Shown here: positions 25,462 to 34,512 of the stretch, piece by piece
Layout of the letters: every line of letters begins with the position of its first letter
Position numbering within the stretch: the stretch's first letter is position 1
NCBI GenBank assembly: GCA_910575245.1
Contig: CAJTEN010000035.1
Span: 1-44,331 of the forward strand
DNA length: 44,331 nucleotides
DNA from: Clostridia bacterium
Lineage (GTDB): Bacteria > Bacillota > Clostridia > Lachnospirales > Lachnospiraceae
Direction of reading: 5' to 3'
Notes under the pieces: generated by a model
The model's input: only the letters and a program-made list of their open reading frames with translations
Told to the model about the DNA's origin: nothing
Database searches by the model: none
Made by a program: the position numbers and the translations under genes

Positions 25462-25604
25462 GTAACAGTTCAGCCCAGGACTTTGCATTTACTGCAAAGT
25501 CCGTGAAATCATGTGAATTTAGCCAAGAGAGAATCTGCCCCTCGCCGCAGGCGACTTGGAATGGGCAGATTCTGTAACAGTGAGGCCGCAGGCTGAACTG
25601 TTAC
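25462..25604. repeat. Three-hairpin repeat element, copy 2
   Basis: This 143-base element has perfect 14-base terminal inverted repeats, GTAACAGTTCAGCC (25462-25475) and its complement at 25591-25604. Internal stems are GGACTTTGCA/TGCAAAGTCC (25478-25487/25493-25502), AGAATCTGCCC/GGGCAGATTCT (25530-25540/25563-25573) and GTAACAGT/ACTGTTAC (25574-25581/25597-25604). It matches the plan of the copy at 8475-8619. Its first 26 bases also match the interrupted copy at 36116. It lies between a regulator and an exporter and could influence their transcript. Confidence 0.8.
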
Positions 25605-25704
25605 TTCATGAGAAAGCAAATGCATGATCCGCTGTGGACAATAACGCGGGAAAAGCGCAGATTTTCATGAATAATTTATGCCGCCAGCAGAAGAGGGCGG
25701 CGGA

Positions 25705-26442
25705 ATGGAGCGTATTATGGTAAGGATTGAACATTTAACCAAGCATTACAAAGGAAGCAGCAAGGGTGTCACCGACCTGAGCCTGCATATAGCGCCGGGA
25801 GATATCTACGCCTTTATCGGCCATAACGGCGCGGGCAAGACCACCACCTTAAAATGTGTGGCGGGCATTCAGGATTTCGATACCGGAACGATACAGATCG
25901 GCGGAAAGGATATACGGAAGGATACGCTTGCCTGTAAGCGGCAGTTTGCCTATATCCCGGACAACCCGGATTTATATGAGTATCTTACCGGTATCCAGTA
26001 TCTGAACTTTATCGCCGACCTGTTCGGCGTTGATGCAGGTAAGCGGGAGGAGAGGATCGGGAAGTACGGAGACGCATTTGAGATAACAGCTTCCCTGGGA
26101 GACCTGATCGCATCCTATTCCCACGGGATGAAGCAAAAGCTGGCGATCCTTTCCGCCCTGGTGCATCAGCCGAAGCTTTTGATCCTGGACGAACCCTTTG
26201 TGGGGCTTGACCCGAAAGCGGCGGTGATTCTGAAAGATATCATGCGCGGCATCTGCGCAGAGGGCGGTGCGATCTTCTTCTCCACCCATGTGCTGGACGT
26301 AGCGGAGAAGCTGTGCAACAAAGTGGCGATTATCAAGGACGGGACGCTGATAACATCCGGAGACATGGAAAAAATCGTGAAACAGGGACAGTCTCTGGAA
26401 TCCATTTTCATGGAGGTGGTGGAGCATGTGGAAACAAATTAG
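25705..26442 (+). CDS. ABC transporter ATP-binding protein (exporter type)
   Basis: This 245-residue ATPase has Walker A GHNGAGKTT, signature YSHGMKQKLAIL, Walker B LLILDEPFVGLD and the switch histidine in FFSTHVLD. The ATG at 25705 is preceded by GGGCGGCGG; 25678 and 25717 are alternative in-frame starts. It overlaps the permease gene by 17 bases, so the two form one unit. The CcmA/YhaQ-like sequence and a separate permease indicate export of an unknown substrate or a role in membrane stress resistance. The XRE regulator upstream is the likely controller. Confidence 0.9.
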   Translation: MERIMVRIEHLTKHYKGSSKGVTDLSLHIAPGDIYAFIGHNGAGKTTTLKCVAGIQDFDTGTIQIGGKDIRKDTLACKRQFAYIPDNPDLYEYLTGIQYLNFIADLFGVDAGKREERIGKYGDAFEITASLGDLIASYSHGMKQKLAILSALVHQPKLLILDEPFVGLDPKAAVILKDIMRGICAEGGAIFFSTHVLDVAEKLCNKVAIIKDGTLITSGDMEKIVKQGQSLESIFMEVVEHVETN

Positions 26443-28012
26443 GATACTGACGAAGCTGGAGCTGTGTAATCTGTACGGACTGAATGTGCTCCGCTTTTCC
26501 AAAAATAAAAAGGCGAAACACAAAAGCATGGGTCTTCTGGTGCTCTGGATTGTATTGATCGCCATGTTGACCAGCTATATGGGCGGCCTGTCCTATGGGT
26601 TGATCCGCCTGGGGCTGGGAGAAACGGTGCCTGCCTATCTCATCACCGTTTCCGGCCTGTTCATCTTCTTTTTCGGCATGCTCAAAGCGGGAAGCGTTAT
26701 CTTCCGCAGGGAAGGATACGATATCCTGTGTGCGCTGCCGCTGTCATCGGGCGCAGTGGTCATAAGCCGCCTGCTGAAATTGTACGTGGAAGACCTGCTG
26801 ATGACACTGGCAGTACTTTTGCCCGGCTTCGCGGTCTATATATGGAACATCCGGCCGGGTGCAGGCTTTTACCTGACAGCACTGCTGGGGCTATGGAGTG
26901 TTCCGGTCATCCCGATGGCGGTCTCCATTCTGGCCGGCACGCTGATCACCGGGATCACTTCCCGTATGCGGCACAAAAGCCTGGTCTCGGCGGGCCTGTC
27001 GATCCTGGTAGTCCTGGGAAGCATGTACGGCTCATCGCGGCTGACGGCTATGGACGGCAGCCTGGACCCGGAGATGCTGCAGGACTTGGCGGCATCTGTC
27101 ATGGCGATGCTGGAAAGAGTCTATCCGCCGGCGGTGTGGCTTGGCGGCGCCGTCATCCGTGAGGACGCTTTGGGGGCTTTCTTGTGTGTCCTGCTGTCCC
27201 TGGCAGTATTTGCGGCGGTGGCCGCAGGCGTGTCCTTTTCCTTCCGCAAGGTCAGTCAGAGCCTTTACGGGAGCTTTGCAAAACACAATTACCGGATGGG
27301 AAAGCTCAAGGAAGATTCTCTGTTGGCTGCCCTGTGTAAACGGGAGTTCCGGCGGTACTTTTCCTCCAGCATCTATGTGGCCAATACGATCATCGGGCCC
27401 GTTATGGGGTGTGTCATGGCAGGCGCGCTGCTTGTTTCCGGGATAGATATTCTGCAGGGATTGCTGTCGCTGCCCGTCGATTTGGAAGGCATGGTTCCTT
27501 TTGCGGCAGCAGGGGTGCTCTCTATGATGCCCGTCACGGCAACCACGATTTCCATGGAGGGTAAGAACTGGTGGATCGCCAAAAGCCTGCCGCTGTCCGT
27601 CAAGAATATCCTGGACGGGAAAATATTGATGAACCTGCTGCTGATCCTGCCTTTTTATGTTCTGTCAGAGCTGCTTCTTATGATCGCGCTCAGACCGGGC
27701 GCCTGGGAGCTTCTGTGGCTGGTACTGATCCCTGCGGTGATGATCCTGTTTTCCTGTGTATACGGCATTACGGTCAATCTTCACTTTCCGGTGCTGGAAT
27801 GGGAAAGCGAGGTGCGCATAGTTAAACAGAGCGCTTCCGCCATGCTTGGGGGCATGGGTGGATTTATCCTGACGCTTTTGTGTGCGTTAGCTGTGGGGAG
27901 CGCGCCTTCAGAGTATGCTGTATATTGGAAGGCCGGTATCTGTGCCGCGGTCCTGGCGGTAACTGCAGTCCTGTACCGAAGGAACAACCGTTTTGATCTT
28001 ACATCGTTATAA
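26426..28012 (+). CDS. ABC-2-type exporter permease
   Basis: This 528-residue membrane protein has about ten to twelve hydrophobic segments, such as LLVLWIVLIAMLTSYMGGLS, YLITVSGLFIFFFGML, FLCVLLSLAVFAAVAAGVSF and GGMGGFILTLLCALAVG. The feature GYDILCALPLSSGAVVISRL is typical of large permeases of the YhaP/ABC_tran_2 group. It starts inside the ATPase gene (17-base overlap), which implies translational coupling. Its substrate is unknown. The convergent AraC gene ends 44 bases downstream. Confidence 0.87.
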   Translation: MWKQIRILTKLELCNLYGLNVLRFSKNKKAKHKSMGLLVLWIVLIAMLTSYMGGLSYGLIRLGLGETVPAYLITVSGLFIFFFGMLKAGSVIFRREGYDILCALPLSSGAVVISRLLKLYVEDLLMTLAVLLPGFAVYIWNIRPGAGFYLTALLGLWSVPVIPMAVSILAGTLITGITSRMRHKSLVSAGLSILVVLGSMYGSSRLTAMDGSLDPEMLQDLAASVMAMLERVYPPAVWLGGAVIREDALGAFLCVLLSLAVFAAVAAGVSFSFRKVSQSLYGSFAKHNYRMGKLKEDSLLAALCKREFRRYFSSSIYVANTIIGPVMGCVMAGALLVSGIDILQGLLSLPVDLEGMVPFAAAGVLSMMPVTATTISMEGKNWWIAKSLPLSVKNILDGKILMNLLLILPFYVLSELLLMIALRPGAWELLWLVLIPAVMILFSCVYGITVNLHFPVLEWESEVRIVKQSASAMLGGMGGFILTLLCALAVGSAPSEYAVYWKAGICAAVLAVTAVLYRRNNRFDLTSL

Positions 28013-28056
28013 TCTGGTGCATAATCGTTATGGAGAATAGACAACATTTGGGAGAA

Positions 28057-29244
28057 TCACTTGAAGACCCTATACTCCGACGGCGTCTTTCCCGTCACTT
28101 TTTTAAATACTTTTACGAAATAATTGTTGTCTGTATAGCCGACATAGCTGCTGATCTCCTGGACGGGCAGGCGTGTCTCCCGGAGCATCTCGGCAGCCTG
28201 CCGGCATCTTAAGTCTGCGATGTACTGAGTTATGGTGCGGCCGGTCTCCTGTTTAAAGATTCTGGCAAGATGGGAGGACGAGTAATCCGATATCCGGCAC
28301 AGTGCATCCATGCTGATATTCTGTGTATAGTTTAGCGAAAGATATTCCACGACCGTAACAACCGCAGGGGAATAACCGTTGGTATTCACCAGATGGTCAC
28401 GCACTGCAGCGGTCAGTTCTATCAACATTTCATAGCAGTATTGCGTCTGCTTCCTGATGCTGTCGGCGCCTGAGAGGCGCTGGACAGATTTCTGGGTGAT
28501 CTGGTCGATCGTAATGATGGACAGTCCGCTTTGCTCCGCCGCCTTTCTCGCCAGTGCGCGCAGGATGGAAAGGGGGCTTTGGTAGGCAGGACTGAGGAAC
28601 AGCCCGATCAGGGAAGCGGGTTGGTCCTGTAATTCCTCATAGGCTTTAATGATACTCTCGACCTCGCCCTTTTCAATCAGCTTCAACAGGCGGTTTTCAA
28701 GACGGTAGCGCTGATAGACATCGCTGTAGTCGATGGATTTCTGCCGGTATGTTTTCGGTTCTTTCGGTTCCTCCTGAAAGCCCAGAAGTTTTCGATAGGT
28801 GTATTCAGGGAAGCGCGGATCAAAAGATACCATGCAGGCGGTGACAATACGCTGGATCTGATAGGTGACCAGCAGCGGCAGGGCGGTATAGTACAATTTG
28901 AGGGAAATCGCATAGGAAGCCGGCATTTTGTTTTCGATCAGGATATTCTGCATCTTCTCGTCGGAATATTCCGTTCTGGCATAGGGGGCGATCAGAAAAA
29001 CTTTCTTTTCAAACCGGAAAAAGAACAGGCACACGTCAAGCTTGTCCACGATTTCATAGAAGGTCGTGTCATCCATGGAGTCAAGCAGATAAGAGAGGGA
29101 GTCAGCCGTAAACATCGGCTGCAGAGCCTTCTGGAAACAGTGGGAGGCTTCAAAAGCCGTGAGTGTCCGGTTATCATTGTCATAGATTATGGCTTCTGCA
29201 TTCAGGAGATTGTGCAGAAGTTTTCTGAATAATTCTAAATCCAT
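28057..29244 (-). CDS. AraC-family transcriptional regulator
   Basis: This minus-strand 395-residue protein has a C-terminal double helix-turn-helix of about 100 residues: ISMDALCRISDYSSSHLARI, FKQETGRTITQYIADLRC and VQEISSYVGYTDNNYFVKVF with the closing KVTGKTPSEY. The long N-terminal part (about 280 residues) shows no clear cupin motif and is predicted to be mostly helical, an unidentified ligand or signal domain. It is divergent from the remains of a GPH sugar symporter at 29537, so it most likely once controlled that sugar locus, which includes the intact GH2 gene. It appears intact. Confidence 0.88.
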   Translation of the reverse strand: MDLELFRKLLHNLLNAEAIIYDNDNRTLTAFEASHCFQKALQPMFTADSLSYLLDSMDDTTFYEIVDKLDVCLFFFRFEKKVFLIAPYARTEYSDEKMQNILIENKMPASYAISLKLYYTALPLLVTYQIQRIVTACMVSFDPRFPEYTYRKLLGFQEEPKEPKTYRQKSIDYSDVYQRYRLENRLLKLIEKGEVESIIKAYEELQDQPASLIGLFLSPAYQSPLSILRALARKAAEQSGLSIITIDQITQKSVQRLSGADSIRKQTQYCYEMLIELTAAVRDHLVNTNGYSPAVVTVVEYLSLNYTQNISMDALCRISDYSSSHLARIFKQETGRTITQYIADLRCRQAAEMLRETRLPVQEISSYVGYTDNNYFVKVFKKVTGKTPSEYRVFK

Positions 29245-29441
29245 TCTTTCTATACTCCCATAAGATGATTGTGAACGGCCGGGAACAGTTCGTATTTTGT
29301 TTCAGTATAGCATATTTTTCCGGATTTGCTTTTGCAAAATGGCATATACGGCAAAAAAATAATGAAAACAGAATATAATAATTCTAATAATGATTAAATA
29401 ATTCTAACGTATCCTCTTCCTTTTGCGTACAATATAGTTAT

Positions 29442-29492
29442 GGTAAATGACATGACAGAAAGCCATATACGGAAAGTTTCATGTCGTTTACC
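29442..29492. repeat. MITE-like palindromic repeat, copy B (shortened)
   Basis: GGTAAATGACATG at 29442 pairs with CATGTCGTTTACC ending at 29492 (12 of 13). The centre retains GCCATATACGG, also present in the full copy at 34291-34394. At 51 bases it is an internally deleted form of the same family. It lies in the leader of the symporter remnant. Confidence 0.6.
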
Positions 29493-29536
29493 AGAGCAAT
29501 TACTAAGGGGGCAAAACAAGAGAAGGAGGAAACAAA

Positions 29537-29694
29537 ATGGGCGGGATGGGATTCTATTGTCTGATCGGACTCGCAAATTATTCGGCCAGCATCGGTTTTG
29601 GAATTGCGACGGTGGCGGTGGGAGGGATACTGACCTTCACCCGTATCTTTGATGCGGTCACGGATCCGCTGCTTGCTTTTTATTCGCTGTTGTA
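29537..29694 (+). pseudogene. GPH-family sugar:cation symporter, N-terminal fragment
   Basis: From ATG 29537, behind GAAGGAGG, 52 residues read MGGMGFYCLIGLANYSASIG, FGIATVAVGGILTFTRIFDA and VTDPLLAFYSLL, then stop. The TRIFDAVTDPL segment is the conserved D-rich loop between the first helices of glycoside-pentoside-hexuronide symporters, which are normally about 450 residues. Everything after it has been lost, with the break near 29683. It keeps a good ribosome binding site and lies divergent to the AraC regulator, so it marks the former first gene of a sugar operon. Confidence 0.7.
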
Positions 29695-29727
29695 GGCGCC
29701 AGATAGGAGGGAAATATCGGGCCGGTA

Positions 29728-30237
29728 TTGATCGATGCCGAGCGCTCCATGAAGGAGGGACGGTCGTATGAAGGCGTCAATCTGAGTGATCCTGACGGAA
29801 AATGGGTCTATTATTCGCCGATGAGCTGGCATCCCGACATAGCGCCTTCCGCGCCGGTTCCGGTTTGCAGGACACCGGATAAGGAAGAGATACCGTATGC
29901 TCTGCCTGTCTCTTATGCAAAAAGGCAGGAGACGCCCAAACTGCCCGTGAAGATCAAAGGGGCAGGCGGCGGTGTCGTGACGAATTCCTGCATGGCTGCG
30001 GATACCTATGAAACGCTGTATGAACATTACAGTGAGGACGGGCGGACGTTTTATGACGGGTGGATCAGGGTGAAGGCTCCCGCGAATATGTTCCTGCCGG
30101 GTGAGACGACGATACAGAGTGATATTCATGTGACGGGAGAGCATAAAGGCGGGATGAAACTGCGTATCGTACTGCAGTCGGATGAACGGATGCAGGTGTA
30201 TCCGGACAGAAGCCAGGATGAGGACGGGGAACCCTGA
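29728..30237 (+). pseudogene. C-terminal fragment of an unidentified protein
   Basis: The frame is open from about 29720, reading PVLIDAERSMKEGRSYEGVN, DPDGKWVYYSPMSWHP, KGAGGGVVTNSCMAADTYET and HVTGEHKGGMKLRIVLQSD. I do not recognise the family. It has no credible start signal, directly abuts the truncated symporter, and reads like the last third of a larger enzyme. It could be the end of an esterase or hydrolase of the sugar cluster, but no catalytic motif is visible. Confidence 0.45.
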
Positions 30238-30383
30238 TGCACTGGTTTTGCAGAGTATGACGGGATAAGAAGGGATGCAGCGGATATGGCGGCAGTTTTG
30301 CGCATCTGTGCTGTATTTTTGCGGGCGTATGTGTCCGGGAAGACATGGAGAGGCAGGCATAAAAAAACAAAGGAGTGGTGAAA

Positions 30384-32624
30384 ATGGTAAGAATTGTCAA
30401 GAAAATAAATGAACAATGGGAGTTTGAGAAACAGGGGGAGAGAACGCTCGTCAGCCTGCCGCACACGTGGAACGCGGAGGACGGGCAGACCGGGCCGGCA
30501 TTGTATTACCGCGGCGCCTGCACTTATCGCAGGCGGCTGAAGAAGCCCGCGCTGGCATCGGGGCAGCAGGTCTATCTCGAATTTCGCGGCGTCAATTCCT
30601 CGGCGCTTGTCCGTATGAACGGGAAAGAACTTGCGCGTCATGACGGGGGCTACTCCACGTTTCGGGTCAATGTCACGGATGCGCTGGAAGAGGACAACAC
30701 GCTGGAGGTTCTGGCGGATAATGCGCCAAACGACAGGGTTTATCCACAGAGGGCGGACTTTACGTTCTATGGCGGCATCTACCGGGATGTCTATATGATC
30801 ATTGCGGATTCGTCGCACTTTGACCTGGATGATCATGGCGGGAGCGGATTTCGGATCACATCGGAGGTAAGCGGGGACAATGCAGTTGTCCGTTTCGAAA
30901 CGTATTCCGTGGGGGAGGCTGAGAAGATCGTTGTCTCAATCCCGGGAGCAGGGGAGACAGAGCTTGCGCTGGAAACAGTTGACGGAAAGACTTATGGAAG
31001 GGGCAGTATTGCCATACCGGACGTACATAAATGGGACGGCGTGGAGGACCCGTATCTGTATGAGGCGACGGCCGCCCTGTACCGCGGCGGTGTGGCAGTG
31101 GACCTGGTCAGGGAGCGATTCGGATGCAGGGAGTTTCGCTTTGACGCGGAAGAAGGGTTCTTCCTGAACGGCAGGCGTTATCCCTTACACGGCGTTTCAC
31201 GCCATCAGGACAGACTCGGCGTGGGAAATGCGCTCACACGTAAGATGCATGAGGAGGACATGGAGCTGATCCTCTCCATGGGAGCCAATTCCATCCGGCT
31301 TGCGCATTATCAGCATGACCAGTATTTTTATGACCTGTGTGACGAGAAGGGGATCGTCGTTTGGGCGGAGATTCCCTACATTACGGTTCATATGGATACC
31401 GGAAGGGAGAACACGATCCGGCAGATGAAGGAACTGATCACGCAGAACTACAACCATGCATCGATCGTGTGCTGGGCATTGTCCAACGAAATTTCGTTGC
31501 AGGGTGTGACGGAAGATCTGATGGAAAACCATAGAATCCTGAACGATCTGGTGCATGAGATGGACAAAACGAGGGTTTCCGCGATGGCAAACCTCTTCCT
31601 GCTTGAGACGGACAGTCCCTTGGTGAGACTCCCGGACATCCGCGGCTACAACCTGTATTATGGCTGGTATGTCGGCGAGATGGAGGATAACGACACGTTT
31701 TTTGACGAGTTTCATGAAAAATATCCGGATACGGCGATCGGGCTGACCGAGTACGGGGCGGATTCCGTTATCACACTGCAGTCGCCGAAGCCGGAGAAAG
31801 GCGATTACACGGAGAGCTACCAGGCAGTATACCATGAGCACATGCTGGAAATGTTCGCGTCAAGACCGTATCTGTGGGGGACATATGTGTGGAATATGTT
31901 CGAGTTCGGCGCGGCAGGAAGGAATGAGGCGGGCGATCCCGGCAAGAACCACAAGGGGCTTGTCACGTTTGACCGGCAGCAGAAGAAAGACGCGTATTAT
32001 ATTTATAAGGCATGGTGGAGCAGGGAAAAGTTCGTCCATCTCTGCGGGAGCAGGTATCATGACAGGGTGGAGGACACGACGGAGATCAAGGTATACTCGA
32101 ATCTGGAAAAGATCACGCTGTATGTGGACGGCAGACTATTTGCGCAGCAGGAGGGACAGCATGTATTCAGGTTTCAGGTGCCGATCGACGGTGTGCATCA
32201 GATCAGGGCTGTAGGCGGCGGCTGTGAAGACTGCATGGAGATTGCGAAAGCAGATGCGCCGAATCCTTCTTATTTCATGTCGCATGACAAGGTCCGCAAC
32301 TGGTTTGACGCGCCGCAGGCGAATGGGGAAGACAGGGAAGGATACCTCTCCATCAACAGCACAATGGCACAGATCCAGGCGACGGAGCAGGGCGCGGCGC
32401 TGCTTGCGGACATATTGGGCAGGATGACAAAAAAGGCGGCCGGAGGAATGGGCGAAGGTGCTGCGATACCGGAAGCGATGCAGAAAATAGTTGCCAGACA
32501 GCCGTTAAAGAAACTGCTGCAGCAGGGCGGAATGGAACTGGAGGAGGAGAAGCTGGAAGAACTTAACCGGGCGTTAAACCAGATACGAAAAGCAGAGGTG
32601 CAGAAAGAGTCTGAGCGAGGGTGA
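30384..32624 (+). CDS. Glycoside hydrolase family 2 (beta-galactosidase/glucuronidase-like)
   Basis: This is a 746-residue retaining beta-glycosidase. An N-terminal jelly roll carries GPALYYRGACTYRRRL and DNAPNDRVYPQRADFTFYGG, followed by an immunoglobulin-like domain with DPYLYEATAALY. The TIM barrel carries HGVSRHQDRLG and GANSIRLAHYQHDQYFYDLC, acid/base E369 in CWALSNEIS and nucleophile E456 in LTEYGADS. No signal peptide is seen, so it should act on imported oligosaccharides. The ATG at 30384 follows AAAGGAGTGG. Residues after about 640 are a helical, low-complexity tail unusual for the family. It is the only intact enzyme in a stretch of fragments. Confidence 0.88.
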   Translation: MVRIVKKINEQWEFEKQGERTLVSLPHTWNAEDGQTGPALYYRGACTYRRRLKKPALASGQQVYLEFRGVNSSALVRMNGKELARHDGGYSTFRVNVTDALEEDNTLEVLADNAPNDRVYPQRADFTFYGGIYRDVYMIIADSSHFDLDDHGGSGFRITSEVSGDNAVVRFETYSVGEAEKIVVSIPGAGETELALETVDGKTYGRGSIAIPDVHKWDGVEDPYLYEATAALYRGGVAVDLVRERFGCREFRFDAEEGFFLNGRRYPLHGVSRHQDRLGVGNALTRKMHEEDMELILSMGANSIRLAHYQHDQYFYDLCDEKGIVVWAEIPYITVHMDTGRENTIRQMKELITQNYNHASIVCWALSNEISLQGVTEDLMENHRILNDLVHEMDKTRVSAMANLFLLETDSPLVRLPDIRGYNLYYGWYVGEMEDNDTFFDEFHEKYPDTAIGLTEYGADSVITLQSPKPEKGDYTESYQAVYHEHMLEMFASRPYLWGTYVWNMFEFGAAGRNEAGDPGKNHKGLVTFDRQQKKDAYYIYKAWWSREKFVHLCGSRYHDRVEDTTEIKVYSNLEKITLYVDGRLFAQQEGQHVFRFQVPIDGVHQIRAVGGGCEDCMEIAKADAPNPSYFMSHDKVRNWFDAPQANGEDREGYLSINSTMAQIQATEQGAALLADILGRMTKKAAGGMGEGAAIPEAMQKIVARQPLKKLLQQGGMELEEEKLEELNRALNQIRKAEVQKESERG

Positions 32625-32684
32625 ATTCCGGGGAGTGTTATCAAAGCAATATGCGCAAAGCAGATAATCAGGGAGTGTGAGAAG

Positions 32685-32918
32685 ATGGCAAAAAAGGCGG
32701 TACAGCAGATTATGCTTGGAACGGTCACGAAGAACGAGGCACAGGCGCGGAAATTCGGCACGGATAAGGTCGTGATCACCGGTATGTACCGCTTCGATTA
32801 TTCCGATCCGGCTGCGGTGAAAGCGCTTGTCAAAGACCTGAACCAGTCAGGGGAAATCTTGAAAAAGGCGGGAATCCGGGGACATGGCCCACTGGGAGGC
32901 GTACAGGCTGCCAGATAA
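32685..32918 (+). pseudogene. Sugar-phosphate isomerase/epimerase (TIM barrel), internally deleted fragment
   Basis: Starting with ATG after GTGTGAGAAG, the frame reads MAKKAVQQIMLGTVTKNEAQ, then VKALVKDLNQSGEILKKAGI. These resemble the start and the first-third segment of xylose-isomerase-like sugar-phosphate isomerases/epimerases, which run about 270 residues. The sequence between the two segments is too short, and after KKAGIRGHG it leaves the family. It is a doubly deleted relic just downstream of the GH2 gene. The family call is moderately secure. Confidence 0.5.
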
Positions 32919-34173
32919 CCTGCCGCTCTACGACTATGCCCCGGACGTGCGCGTAGTTGGAGAGTACGTGTATTTTTCCGCTTCCCAAAACCGTTACCGT
33001 AGTGTCATATTATCCTTGACGTTAAGTGTTGTACTGTTTGTAACAGGCAGCGCCTTTGGCAGTACCCTGAAAGGCATGGCAAAGGAATTAACGGTGGAGG
33101 TTGACGGCGATATTTCGTTTTATGCAGACGAAATGCCGCAGGATGAACTTCTTGCGCTGCATGACAGATTAAAAACCACCTATGGAGTCAGCAAAAGCAC
33201 ATGGCAGGCCAATTTGTTATTCTCAGGCATGGTGGAGGAGCTTCCTGCTGATTTCGCAGGCGGCCAGTTTCAAACCGCCGATGAACTGCCGGTCTATGCC
33301 CAGTTTATCGAGGATGCAATCTATTACGAATTTATAGAAAGCCTTGGTTTTTCCAAAGAAGCGTACAGCGGACAGGATGCAAAGGTTCTTGCCCTTATTC
33401 TGGATAGTTCGGAACATAAGGTTTTTTTCACAGGACAGGAGATGGGATTTACCCTGTATGCTCCTGCGGGGGACCGGAGCAAAACGATCCGTACAACTAT
33501 GGTGGATAACTATCCCCTGGATATGCTTCCGTTTGATTCTACGCCGCAATATGTATTTCTAATGGTAGTTCCCTGGTCAATGCTTGCCGGTTTTGACGGA
33601 CTGGGGGAAACTTCCAAAGCAGGACTGACTTTTTGGGCGGATGCGCCCACGAAGACAATGGCGCAGATCCAGTCCGGGATTACAGATGCAGGAATTACCT
33701 GTGATTATACACTGGTCAATCTGTCTTCCGCAGTTGACCTGTTCCGCAGTGCAACTTTCGTTGTGAAGGTATTTACTTACGCGTTTGGCACAATGATTTC
33801 GCTGATCGGGCTTGCTAATGTATTCAATACGATCTCAACGAACATCCGGATCAGGCGCCGGGAACTGGCTATGCTGCGCTCCGTGGGCATGTCGGAACGT
33901 GGGTTTAACCGTATGATGAATTTCGAGTGTTTCTTCTACGGACTGCGGACGCTCCTGTTTGGGGTGCCGATTGCGGGGATTCTTTCATGGCTGATCTATA
34001 AAGGAATGGTTCTGAGCGAGCAGCTTGAGGGATTTGCATATCATTTTCCGTGGAAGAGCATGACGGCCAGCATACTTGGCGTATTTTGTATCGTTTTTAT
34101 TACGATGCTGTATGCCACCAGTAAGATCAGGAAAGAAAATATTATTGACGCGCTGAGGGATGAGATGGCGTAG
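32884..34173 (+). pseudogene. GH43 fragment fused to an N-truncated FtsX-like permease
   Basis: The 429-residue frame is a chimera. Residues 1 to about 31 (YRLPDNLPLYDYAPDVRVVG, EYVYFSAS) match the PDVR region of GH43 beta-xylosidases. From residue 35 (NRYRSVILSLTLSVVLFVTG) it is the core of a FtsX/BceB-type permease: a first transmembrane helix, an extracellular domain of about 230 residues, then helices near VKVFTYAFGTMISLIGLANV with NTISTNIRIRRRELAMLRSV, and a C-terminal helix pair. The first membrane block and ABC-partner context are absent. Translation could produce a membrane protein, but it would lack the family's usual N-terminus. I infer a deletion fusion. Confidence 0.6.
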
Positions 34174-34227
34174 AATGCGAAATACTTGCATATCGCAAAC
34201 AAAACCGCTATATTATATAGTGAACGG

Positions 34228-34290
34228 ACAATAAGCGTAGCGGCGAATTTGGAAAGACTTAGAGCGGAAAGTAAAGTGATAACAGATGAA
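34228..34290 (+). pseudogene. Collapsed second copy of the RelE-type toxin-antitoxin locus
   Basis: GCGTAGC(G)GC(G)AATTTGGAAAGAC matches the start of the antitoxin gene at 566-591. It then jumps to AAAGTGATAACAGATGAA, which resembles the toxin interior at 813-832 (AAAGTAATAACTGATGAA). The antitoxin body and toxin start are deleted and a MITE follows immediately. After the MITE, GAGCTGTTTGATGCAG and a T-rich tail (about 34425-34475) resemble the terminator of the first copy. Confidence 0.65.
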
Positions 34291-34394
34291 CTATAGTAAA
34301 CGACATAACAAATTTCTGTTTCCGGCTCTTGCAGGAGCCATATACGGCAGCTTCTGCAAGTCCGAAAACGAAGTTTCTAATGTCGTTAACTATA
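34291..34394. repeat. MITE-like palindromic repeat, copy C
   Basis: This 104-base palindrome runs from CTATAGTAAACGACATAAC to the complementary GTCGTTAACTATA. Its reverse complement matches copy A (378-487) over most of its length. It sits inside the remains of a toxin-antitoxin locus whose other copy has the same repeat just upstream, so the repeat may have travelled with the locus. Confidence 0.8.
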
Positions 34395-34512
34395 AAAAAG
34401 AAATTTCGCGAAAGGAAATAAAAAGAGCTGTTTGATGCAGAGAAAGAACTGTATTGACCAGCTTTTTCTTGTATCACAAAAGCGATAATGAGAGGGGCAA
34501 AAGAAAACGATT

